Assembly: GCA_012270805.1 (NCBI GenBank) | Contig: JAAXHR010000339.1 | Span: forward strand, 1 to 13,235 | Source of the DNA: Dehalococcoidia bacterium | GTDB lineage: Bacteria > Chloroflexota > Dehalococcoidia > Lucifugimonadales > Lucifugimonadaceae | Direction of reading: 5' to 3' | DNA: 13,235 nucleotides | Part shown: piece after piece, positions 6,837 to 13,235 of the stretch | How the letters are laid out: each line of letters opens with the position of its first letter | Numbering within the stretch: position 1 is the first letter of the stretch | Translations under genes and position numbers: made by a program | Notes under the pieces: generated by a model | Database searches by the model: none | Seen by the model: only the letters and a program-made list of their open reading frames with translations | What the model was told of the DNA's origin: nothing

Positions 6837-9485
6837 GTGGCTGAGTACCCGCTGCTCATACTTCCCGAACCGACTCGTGCCGAACGTGTGAGACGCCCTC
6901 GTGGTCGCAACGCGATTCGGAAACCCGAGCACGGAGTGCAGGCTCAACGGCTCGTCCCGCAGTTTAGGCAACTGCGGGTTGCAATGGAACAGAAACGCGT
7001 GTCGCTTCAGGATAATCCATTAGGGATTGAACCTGAACAGGTATTGGTGCTGGAAACATATGGATCAATCGCTGACTTTGTGAATGCGGTGAGACGCATC
7101 GAAGGGCTAGAGTGGCTTGGAGAGTTTGAACAGAGTGATATGGCTCCTGAATATGGTTTCGCGAGGGAATCGACAACGACACGAGAATCGGAACAAGCAA
7201 CACTGAACATTCTGACTGAATTGGATTTAGCGGATGAAGCTGGAGAAGAAAAACCATTAAACGGGCAGCTTTTCCTTGTGATGACCAACCAACGCGCTTT
7301 GCAAGAGTTGCAACGCTTATTTGAACGATGGCAAAACGACCGTCAAACTAAATTTCCGTACGGACTAGCTAAGTTTAGAGACGCGTTCGTGCATCTGCGT
7401 GAAATCAGGCCTTGGGGTGTAGAAGATCGATTGCGCGAAACGGGTTTATTGGAAGATTGGCGAGATCGCGTTGAGACTGCGGGCGGCGAACCCGTGCCGT
7501 TCGAAGTAGAGCTGTGGTTTCGAAATAATATCCCACGGCGCGGGCTAGCAGAATCTTATTTAAGTCAGATCGTTCATTCTTTAGGTGGCGAGATTATTCA
7601 ACAATGCTTAATCCCTGAAATCCGATATCACGCGCTATTGGGTACGATTCCGCGAACCTCCGTCCGTCGATTGCTGGCCAACAGACGATCTAGAGAAAAT
7701 GTTGAACTTTTTAGATGTGATGACATCATGTTCCTCCGTCCAGTTGGGCAGTGTGCGGTCAGAGTCTCCGACGATTTGGCAGATGCCGAGGAAGTTGTGG
7801 AATCGGTTCCGGATGACAAACCGATCAGCGCACCAGTTGTCGCCCTACTAGACGGCTTGCCCTTGACTCAACACCCGCTACTCACGGATAGATTAGAAGT
7901 CGATGACCCAGACGGTTTCGAGAGTGCGTACCAAACGAACCAACGCGTCCATGGAACTGCTATGGCGTCTTTGATCTGCTTAGGTGATTTGAACGGGGTT
8001 GCTTCTCCGATCAAACGTCGTCTGTATGTGCGGCCGATTTTGAAGCCTCGCGCCGGATTTGATGGAGGGTTCCATGAAGCGATCCCGCAAAACGAACTCC
8101 CGATAGATTTGATCCATCGTTCTGTACGGAGGATGCTAGAGGGAGAAAATGGTGAGGCTCCGATCGCACCGGGTGTCCGTGTGATTAATCTTTCAGTGTG
8201 CGATCTAGCTCGTCCCTTCGACCGCGCGATAAGCGCATGGGCACGTGCGGTTGATTGGATGTCGTGGAATTACAACGTTCTGTTCTTGGTGAGTGCGGGC
8301 AACCACAGTCAAAGTATCGAACTGGATGTTTCATCAACAAGCTTCCACCAGATGCAACAACGAAACATTGCAGGAACGATCGTTCGTTCATTAGCACGGG
8401 ACACTCGTAATCGTAGATTGTTGTCTCCGGCAGAGTCGTTGAACAGCCTGACAATCGCAGCAACACATGATGATGAGACGACGCACGTTCCACCCAATTG
8501 GATAGACCCATTTCAAAGAGGTTCTTTCCCAAGCGCGATCAATGCCCAAGGACCCGGTTACCGAAGAACGATTAAGCCTGACCTGTTGATGTCAGGTGGG
8601 CGTGTGGTTTTATCCGAGATCGCAGGCAACACGAATGGCAATGTGACCATGAATCCGTTTCAATATGCGAGTGCACCCGGTCAACTTGTAGCTGTGCCCG
8701 GATCGCAAGGCGATCTGAACAGAAAGATTTACCAGCGTGGAACCAGTAACGCAACAGCGTTGGCTTCAAGATCAGTGCACTTGATTTATGACGTGATCGA
8801 ACAGCTTGCTCAAGATGTGCGTCGGATACTTGAGCCTGAGCATGAAGTCTTGTTGCTAAAAGTACTCCTGGCGCATGGAGCAAGCTGGGGTACTGCGTAC
8901 GACAGATACAGCGATATCTTGCGCAACCAACAGAATGGTCAGATTTTCAAGGATTACGTGAGTAGATTCTTTGGATACGGCGTTGCCGACGTTGGTCGAG
9001 TTTTGACTTCAACTGATCAACGAGCGACGGCCCTGGGTTACAGCGAGTTGGAAGACGGCGAAGCCGACGAGTTTCGCATGCCGTTTCCGCCGAGTCTTAC
9101 TTCCACGACTGAAAAGCGTAGACTGACGATAACGTTGGCGTGGTTTTCACCGGTCAACAGCGCACGACAGAACTACCGAGTCGCGCACCTGTGGTTTGAT
9201 CCCAAGAATGATGTCGCACCAAAACGCTTAGATGCGGACCATAGGGCAAGTCGACGTGGGACTTTGCAACACGAGATACTCGAAGGGAACCAGGCCGTCT
9301 CCCTTCAGGATGGGGATGACATCATCATCAAAGTCAATTGTCGGGCTGACGCAGGAGAAATTACCGAACCGATCAAGTACGCATTGGCGGTGACGCTAGA
9401 AGTCGCCGAAGGGTTAGACCTTCCGATCTATCAAGAGATACGAGACCGCCTAGCGGTCCGGGTACAACCTTCGATTCGACCATAA
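6837..9485 (+). CDS. Large cytoplasmic subtilisin-like (S8) serine protease
   Basis: An 882-residue S8 peptidase with a complete catalytic triad: Asp339 in VVALLDGLP, His372 in RVHGTAMAS, Ser637 in RGTSNATA, plus oxyanion Asn489 in SAGNHS. Ahead of it lies a region of about 320 residues of unknown fold (a conserved-looking start YPLLILPEPTRAER, then IEPEQVLVLETYGS and charged helical stretches); after it a C-terminal beta-rich region (about 755-870, LTITLAWFSP). There is no signal peptide or propeptide-like leader, so it should act in the cytoplasm. I chose GTG 6837, just before YPLLILP and 11 bases past the ATPase stop; a GTG at 6780 would overlap the ATPase by 46 bases. It resembles the Y4bN-type S8 proteases that I recall being encoded beside AAA ATPases. 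Cleavage target unknown. Confidence 0.92.
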   Translation: MAEYPLLILPEPTRAERVRRPRGRNAIRKPEHGVQAQRLVPQFRQLRVAMEQKRVSLQDNPLGIEPEQVLVLETYGSIADFVNAVRRIEGLEWLGEFEQSDMAPEYGFARESTTTRESEQATLNILTELDLADEAGEEKPLNGQLFLVMTNQRALQELQRLFERWQNDRQTKFPYGLAKFRDAFVHLREIRPWGVEDRLRETGLLEDWRDRVETAGGEPVPFEVELWFRNNIPRRGLAESYLSQIVHSLGGEIIQQCLIPEIRYHALLGTIPRTSVRRLLANRRSRENVELFRCDDIMFLRPVGQCAVRVSDDLADAEEVVESVPDDKPISAPVVALLDGLPLTQHPLLTDRLEVDDPDGFESAYQTNQRVHGTAMASLICLGDLNGVASPIKRRLYVRPILKPRAGFDGGFHEAIPQNELPIDLIHRSVRRMLEGENGEAPIAPGVRVINLSVCDLARPFDRAISAWARAVDWMSWNYNVLFLVSAGNHSQSIELDVSSTSFHQMQQRNIAGTIVRSLARDTRNRRLLSPAESLNSLTIAATHDDETTHVPPNWIDPFQRGSFPSAINAQGPGYRRTIKPDLLMSGGRVVLSEIAGNTNGNVTMNPFQYASAPGQLVAVPGSQGDLNRKIYQRGTSNATALASRSVHLIYDVIEQLAQDVRRILEPEHEVLLLKVLLAHGASWGTAYDRYSDILRNQQNGQIFKDYVSRFFGYGVADVGRVLTSTDQRATALGYSELEDGEADEFRMPFPPSLTSTTEKRRLTITLAWFSPVNSARQNYRVAHLWFDPKNDVAPKRLDADHRASRRGTLQHEILEGNQAVSLQDGDDIIIKVNCRADAGEITEPIKYALAVTLEVAEGLDLPIYQEIRDRLAVRVQPSIRP

Positions 9486-9652
9486 GGATGCCCAACCTCG
9501 TGGTTGCTGCGCGCCTGTTGTGGGGTGTTGGGGCTTTGCGAAGGCGAAGTTGTAGTAGGTGAGTTCGGATTAGACGATTTCTAGTTGGGGGAAATTGGGG
9601 ATGACCGCGGATAGTTTGATGAACGTGCTAGCGTGTTACTGAGAATACTTAA

Positions 9653-9658
9653 GAGGTG
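9653..9658 (+). promoter_or_regulatory. Ribosome binding site of the HNH gene
   Basis: GAGGTG lies nine bases before the ATG at 9668. It is the strongest ribosome site within the ATPase-protease-HNH block and shows that the HNH gene has its own translation signal after the 182-base gap. Confidence 0.55.
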
Positions 9659-9667
9659 AGTTAGCGA

Positions 9668-10258
9668 ATGTCCGAACAATTCAACGACTACGTGCCTAAA
9701 GAGCCGTTGCTTCAACTCGACGTTGGGAGAGCGATGGAAGCAGATAAACCGCCAGAATCCGCTATAGGGGGAATGTGGTCTCTAAACGGAATAAGAGCGT
9801 CGAAGTATCATCTTGTGTTGGCGAAATTCGGACGAAAAATCGTCGGAGCTTTCCGTCCGCTCTCGGGTTCCTGGTACGAAGAAAAAGGTCGGTGGGGTTT
9901 CACACCAATCCGAGCCGAAGATGTTTGGCACGACTATGTTGGTAAAACAGTGCCGGATGATTATTACGGCGGTCAAAATCCGGTGCGTTATGTGTCCCCG
10001 CAGCCGGATCATTTGATTGAGGGCGTGTTCCTGTCGACGAAACTGGTGCTTTACGACAAGCAGAACGGCAGATGCAATGGATGCCGGTTGTTCTTTCCCC
10101 CGCGAAACCTTGATGTCGATCATGTCAAAGCACAGGCGAAGGGCGGATCGGATGAGATCGAGAACCTGCAGCTGCTTTGCAGTGCTTGTAACAGTACGAA
10201 GGGATCCAGGTCTCAAAGAGAGTTTTTGTTGGATCTTGAGGCGCGTGGGTTGCGGTGA
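9668..10258 (+). CDS. HNH endonuclease with zinc-binding cysteines and an uncharacterised N-terminal domain
   Basis: A 196-residue protein. The C-terminal part (about 128-190) is a McrA-like HNH nuclease: zinc-knuckle cysteines Cys136/Cys139 (CNGC) and Cys171/Cys174 (CSAC), the catalytic Asp-His pair at 151-152 in LDVDHVKAQAKGG, Asn166, and NSTKG at 175-179. These residues fit a metal-dependent nuclease cutting DNA, as in restriction and homing enzymes. The first 120 residues are a separate domain (GGMWSLNGIRASKYHLVLAK, later a GRWGF motif and QNPVRYV) that looks beta-rich and may recognise a ligand or modified base; I cannot name it with confidence. It follows the protease on the same strand after 182 bases with its own GAGGTG site. 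It converges on the dehydratase gene. It could belong to the ATPase-protease module or be an independent nuclease. Confidence 0.9.
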   Translation: MSEQFNDYVPKEPLLQLDVGRAMEADKPPESAIGGMWSLNGIRASKYHLVLAKFGRKIVGAFRPLSGSWYEEKGRWGFTPIRAEDVWHDYVGKTVPDDYYGGQNPVRYVSPQPDHLIEGVFLSTKLVLYDKQNGRCNGCRLFFPPRNLDVDHVKAQAKGGSDEIENLQLLCSACNSTKGSRSQREFLLDLEARGLR

Positions 10259-10293
10259 TGGAGCCACCTACTGCCCGAGCACCCCCGCGCACT

Positions 10294-10322
10294 CCGCTTT
10301 GGTTCGTTTTGCGCGAAAGCGG
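10294..10322. repeat. Hairpin after the HNH gene
   Basis: CCGCTTT (10294-10300) pairs perfectly with AAAGCGG (10316-10322) around a 15-base loop, 36 bases after the HNH stop. There is no T-run directly after it, so it is a poor intrinsic terminator by itself. Confidence 0.35.
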
Positions 10323-10348
10323 CTCACCTTTCTTGCCCATCCACTATT

Positions 10349-10421
10349 GGTTTCTCGCCTTCTCGGGAATGACATTCAAGTTCCTCTTTTACTTCGGACA
10401 TTCCCCGCGAGGGAAGAAACC
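10349..10421. repeat. Long imperfect inverted repeat between convergent genes
   Basis: The arm at 10349-10371 and the reverse complement of 10399-10421 agree at 17 of 23 positions, including the outer GGTTTCT and the inner GGGAATG blocks, around a 27-base loop. Each arm carries a degenerate form of the CCCGC-TTC-GCGGGAATG word found in interspersed repeats of many bacteria, so this may be two inverted copies. The right arm ends on the first base of the dehydratase stop codon. It could act as a two-way terminator. Confidence 0.6.
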
Positions 10422-11551
10422 TAATCAACCAACGACCTATACGCCCCCGCCGCCACATAATCCGGATTTAGTTCATGCCCCAGACCCGGCCGATCGGAAA
10501 CATGGTAAAACCCGTTCCTCACATCGAGCGCAGGCGTTAGTGCTGCGTTGTAATATGGCAACTCCGAGTAGGCAATCTCCAGTCGGTAGAAGTTGGGGGT
10601 GGACATCATGACTTGGGCGCCGGCGGCCATGGTGATGGGGCCGGTAGCGTCGTGGGGGGAGACGGGGATGTAGTAAGCCTCGGCCATCGTGGCGATTTTT
10701 CGCATCTCGGAGATGCCGCCGCAGCGCACGATGTCAGGCATGATGTAGTTGGCCAGCTGCTTGTCGAGGATGGGTCGGAAGTCCCAGCGAGTAACCAGTC
10801 TCTCGCCGACGCAGATGGGCATCGGGACCTGCTCCTTGACGATCGCCAAAGCATCGTGGTTCTCGGGCGGGACAGGCTCTTCGAGCCAGCCGATGTCGAA
10901 CTCTCCGAGCGCTTTGCCAACCCTGACCGCCGCCGCAACGTCGTAGCGTCCGTGGAGGTCGATGAGAATCTCGATGTCCGGTCCGACGGCGTTGCGGACG
11001 GCGCGGGTGATCTCGACGCCTTTTCTCAAACCCGTTGGCGAGATGTTGTGTCCGTGCTGGAGCGGTGCAACGTCGTCAAACTCGAAGAAGGGGTCCATCT
11101 TGAGCGCGGTGTGACCTTCGGCGATGGTCTCGAACGCGGCTTGGGCATACCCCTCAGGTGTCGGTCCCCGGTTGAACCAGCCGTTAGAGTAGAGGCGGAG
11201 GTCGTCTCGGAATTTGCCGCCGAGAAGCTCGTAGATCGGCAGTCCGAGTCGCTTGCCCTTGATGTCCCACAACGCAATATCCACTGCCGAGATCAGAGCC
11301 GAACCGAACCCACGGTTTCCGGTGCTATTGAGCTCGGAAAAGAGCCTCGTCCAGATGTAGTCGATGCGCGAGGAATCTTCACCGACGAGGAAATCGGAAA
11401 GGTGCGGGATCGATGCGTGGATCATGTGCGCGGCGATCCCGCCCTGTGCCTGGCCGAGTCCGGTAATGCCCTCGTCGGTCTCGATGGTGATGAAGACCCA
11501 GGGGTATCGAGGGCCGTAGCCGATGTGTGAGTTGACGGCGGTGATTTTCAT
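10421..11551 (-). CDS. Enolase-superfamily acid-sugar dehydratase (mandelate racemase/GalD-like)
   Basis: A 376-residue member of the mandelate racemase / muconate lactonizing enzyme group. It should abstract the proton alpha to a carboxylate and dehydrate a sugar acid to a 2-keto-3-deoxy acid, using Mg2+. The capping domain is at about 1-115 (MKITAVNSHIGYG). In the barrel the metal ligands are Asp198 (LIDLHGR), Glu224 (WLEEPVPPE) and Glu250 (CVGERL), spaced 26 and 26 residues apart. His200 and His300 (SPHDATGP) are the acid/base candidates, the pattern of galactonate dehydratase-type enzymes. AGAGG sits five bases before the ATG. It is the last gene of a minus-strand run after a VLRF1 protein and another enolase-family gene. 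Exact sugar acid not readable. Confidence 0.92.
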   Translation of the reverse strand: MKITAVNSHIGYGPRYPWVFITIETDEGITGLGQAQGGIAAHMIHASIPHLSDFLVGEDSSRIDYIWTRLFSELNSTGNRGFGSALISAVDIALWDIKGKRLGLPIYELLGGKFRDDLRLYSNGWFNRGPTPEGYAQAAFETIAEGHTALKMDPFFEFDDVAPLQHGHNISPTGLRKGVEITRAVRNAVGPDIEILIDLHGRYDVAAAVRVGKALGEFDIGWLEEPVPPENHDALAIVKEQVPMPICVGERLVTRWDFRPILDKQLANYIMPDIVRCGGISEMRKIATMAEAYYIPVSPHDATGPITMAAGAQVMMSTPNFYRLEIAYSELPYYNAALTPALDVRNGFYHVSDRPGLGHELNPDYVAAGAYRSLVD

Positions 11552-11681
11552 GTGTGCCTCTGAACTAGGATGGGAATGTTTGGAATGATTTTAATGATGG
11601 GTGCGATTTTGGTTGTTGTGCCGCGCCCGGGCATCCCCGCTCGCTTCGCATCGTGCCCCTTCGATTTGCGAAAGGAGGTGT
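11552..11681. other. Gap with a hairpin sharing a word with the left edge
   Basis: The 130 bases between the VLRF1 stop and the dehydratase start contain GGGCA (11629-11633) facing TGCCC (11654-11658). Between them the minus strand reads GCGAAGCGAG (11640-11649), the same ten bases found at 201-210. It is probably part of an interspersed repeat. AAAGGAGGTG on the plus strand at 11671-11680 looks like a ribosome site but leads to no gene. Confidence 0.35.
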
Positions 11682-12458
11682 TTAGTTGGCTAGTTCGTAG
11701 ATGGTGGAGGACCACGCTTGGCGAGTGGCGTCTTTTAGGGCGTTGCGGTTTGGTCGGAGGGTGTCGAGCCGGCGGGGCAGGATGCGGTCGGCGAGATTGT
11801 CGGGAAGGTTTGCGCGTTGGAGAAATTGGTTGATGACATGGTGGTCACCGCCGAAGAGAAGATAGTCGATACGGTGAGGGTAGGCGGTGAAGCGTTCGGC
11901 GGCTAGGCGTGCGGACTTGTCGAAAAACTCCCGTGCCCATTTCTCTCGAGATCGCTTGAAGCGGTTGGCGGACTGACCTCCAGCGCGGTGTCTGTTGGGC
12001 ACCCAACGGCTGTCGGTCTTGCTGACGACGACAGTTTCGTCATGGGCGATGGCGATGGCGACGTAACCGTAGCGGATGAGGATGATAGCGATATGGAGTG
12101 GTGGGTTAATCGACTTCAGGAGGGTTTCGCGATCGGTGGTTTCGACCTCGGAAGTGATTGGGAATGGTGGGACGATGGCTAGCCGTGGTTGGAAGCGAGT
12201 GACACTCGTTTTGGTGTGCAATAAAGCTAGACCGGTTGGTGACTTCAACGCGGATTTGGGCAGCCATGACCAGTCGGAAGCGCCCCCTTTGCCTGCGGCA
12301 TTTCCCCCGTTGGCAGAGGCAAACCTGAGTGGCGGGACGAGTTTGAACATGTAGTCGCCCGAAGAGTCGGTTTCGAGGCGTTTGAGCATCTCCATCATGC
12401 CGCGGCTAGAGACGGTGCGCGGTGGGAGAACGTCGGAGGCTAGCGTCTCGATGGCCAT
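11682..12458 (-). CDS. Vms1-like release-factor (VLRF1) domain protein, putative peptidyl-tRNA hydrolase
   Basis: A 258-residue protein whose middle and C-terminal half match the VLRF1 fold related to eRF1 and yeast Vms1/human ANKZF1. The best mark is RAGGQSANRF at 158-167, preceded by VVVSKTDSRWVPNRH and followed by a basic helix (KRSREKWAREFFDKSA), then IDYLLFGGDHHVINQFL at 197-213. In this family the glycine-glutamine loop (Gln162 here) is thought to release stalled nascent chains from peptidyl-tRNA. Bacterial members (actinobacterial acVLRF1 and baeRF groups) are little studied. The N-terminal 120 residues, including a Gly-rich stretch at 50-60, are not recognisable. It starts 12 bases after the stop of the upstream enolase-family gene, so it is probably co-transcribed with it. 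No membrane segment or signal peptide is evident. Confidence 0.75.
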   Translation of the reverse strand: MAIETLASDVLPPRTVSSRGMMEMLKRLETDSSGDYMFKLVPPLRFASANGGNAAGKGGASDWSWLPKSALKSPTGLALLHTKTSVTRFQPRLAIVPPFPITSEVETTDRETLLKSINPPLHIAIILIRYGYVAIAIAHDETVVVSKTDSRWVPNRHRAGGQSANRFKRSREKWAREFFDKSARLAAERFTAYPHRIDYLLFGGDHHVINQFLQRANLPDNLADRILPRRLDTLRPNRNALKDATRQAWSSTIYELAN

Positions 12459-12470
12459 GGATGTCCGATC

Positions 12471-13235
12471 TTACTCGGTCCAGGTCTTGCCACGGAAGGC
12501 AACGGCTGCGGGATCTACTCGGGCGCCGAGGCCGGGGCCTTCGGGAATGATCAGGTGCCCGTTTTCTACTCGCTCGTAGGGTTCGAGGAGTTCGTGTCTC
12601 CAGTCGACCTCGTAGACGGCGTGCTCTAGCGGTAGGACGTTTTCGAAGGCAATCGTGGCATGCGCGCTCGCGAGAAGGGAGAGCGGTCCGGACGGGCAAT
12701 GCATAGAGACGGAGCCGGGCCACGCCGGCTCGAGCTCGACACCGATACGATAGGCCTCAACAGGTCCCCCGCAGAACTTCACATCGGGCATCACGATGTC
12801 GAGGACATCATCCTCGATGAGTCGCTTGAAAAGGTTCACGCCATATGCGTGCTCGCCTCCTGCGATCGGGAGTGTGGCGGACTCGTGGATGGTGCGGAGG
12901 TCGTCGGAGTTTTCGACCGGGTCTACAGGCTCCTCGAACCATTGACCTCCTGCTGCTCGGAGTTCGGGTTCTAAAGCCAGTGCGGAGTCGAGGTCGAAGC
13001 GAGAGTGGCAGTCGACGAAGATGGTGATGTCGGGTCCGATCGCCTCGCGTATGGTCTGGACGCGTTCTAGCCCGGCCTCGGCGCAGTGAGGCAGGCCAGT
13101 CGAGTCGAAGGGCGCTTGGCACTCGTCAAATGGAGCGCATTTGATGGTGGTGAAGCCGTTGTTTACAGCCTCAAGGGCCATCTCAGCGAAGTCGTCGGGA
13201 CCGCGGTCAACGGGACCCTGATCGTCGGGAAGGAG
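12471..13235 (-). CDS. Enolase-superfamily dehydratase/racemase, 5' end beyond the window
   Basis: The C-terminal 254 residues of a second mandelate racemase / muconate lactonizing enzyme-type protein; the frame stays open through the right edge, so an apparent ATG at 13181 is internal. Visible in the barrel (numbered from the edge) are Asp75 and His77 (FVDCHSRFD), Glu101 (WFEEPVDP), Glu128 (GGEHAYG), and His179 in MHCPSGP, giving the Asp-Glu-Glu metal triad and a likely catalytic histidine. The cap domain and the N-terminal part of the barrel are missing. It belongs to the same superfamily as the gene ending at 10421, but the active-site loops differ (HCPSGP against HDATGP), so it likely acts on another acid sugar. 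It leads into the VLRF1 gene with a 12-base gap. Substrate not determinable. Confidence 0.88.
   Translation of the reverse strand, partial: LLPDDQGPVDRGPDDFAEMALEAVNNGFTTIKCAPFDECQAPFDSTGLPHCAEAGLERVQTIREAIGPDITIFVDCHSRFDLDSALALEPELRAAGGQWFEEPVDPVENSDDLRTIHESATLPIAGGEHAYGVNLFKRLIEDDVLDIVMPDVKFCGGPVEAYRIGVELEPAWPGSVSMHCPSGPLSLLASAHATIAFENVLPLEHAVYEVDWRHELLEPYERVENGHLIIPEGPGLGARVDPAAVAFRGKTWTE

Noticed and set aside
9488..9562. Tiny frame MPNLVVAARLLWGVG after the protease
   Set aside because: Only 24 residues, no clear ribosome site beyond the protease stop and no recognisable features.
10613..11530. Forward open frame of 305 residues
   Set aside because: Exactly antisense to the enolase-superfamily gene that keeps all catalytic residues; Asp/Val-rich shadow.
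1..13235. CRISPR array, transposase or integrase
   Set aside because: No regularly spaced direct repeats were seen, and no frame shows transposase or recombinase motifs.

Overview
The window looks like a chromosomal segment of a fairly GC-rich bacterium with many catabolic genes. It carries two enolase-superfamily (mandelate racemase-like) acid-sugar dehydratases, a Gfo/Idh/MocA oxidoreductase, a class III aminotransferase and a stand-alone dihydrolipoamide dehydrogenase. Such gene content is typical of uncultured marine lineages such as SAR202-type Chloroflexota or Poribacteria. The lipoamide dehydrogenase has a CTYCHPQIAS stretch that reminds me of Chloroflexota homologues. This assignment is a guess from gene content and has not been tested.

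Layout: (1) 1-266, left edge, GC-rich and hairpin-forming with no recognised gene. (2) 267-1649 (-), class III aminotransferase, diverging from a 76-residue two-helix membrane protein (1741-1971, +). (3) 2071-3495 (+), dihydrolipoamide dehydrogenase, converging on a small membrane/coiled-coil protein (3544-3978, -). (4) 4119-5294 (+), Gfo/Idh/MocA oxidoreductase with a TTG start. (5) 5295-5835, 541 bases without a convincing gene, containing a C-run/G-run palindrome. (6) 5836-9485 (+), an AAA ATPase immediately followed by a large cytoplasmic subtilisin-like (S8) protease. After a 182-base gap comes a zinc-binding HNH endonuclease (9668-10258, +). (7) 10349-10421, a long imperfect inverted repeat between convergent genes. 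(8) 10421-13235 (-), a co-directional run of a partial enolase-superfamily gene, a Vms1-like release-factor (VLRF1) domain protein and a second, complete enolase-superfamily gene.

The outer genes are housekeeping or catabolic. The oxidoreductase and the dehydratases fit oxidation and dehydration of sugars or sugar acids, the aminotransferase fits deamination of omega-amino compounds, and the lipoamide dehydrogenase would serve a 2-oxoacid dehydrogenase or glycine cleavage complex encoded elsewhere.

The central block (5836-10258) is different. The ATPase and protease genes are visibly AT-richer with mixed codon use, and the block is bracketed by palindromic repeats. It pairs a regulatory ATPase with a protease lacking a secretion signal, next to a nuclease. 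I read it as an acquired conflict or defence-type module. The ATPase-protease partnership is well supported by gene order; the defence role and the membership of the HNH gene are inference. The VLRF1 gene on the right is a second unusual item: a peptidyl-tRNA-hydrolase or ribosome-rescue type protein embedded in a sugar-acid gene run.
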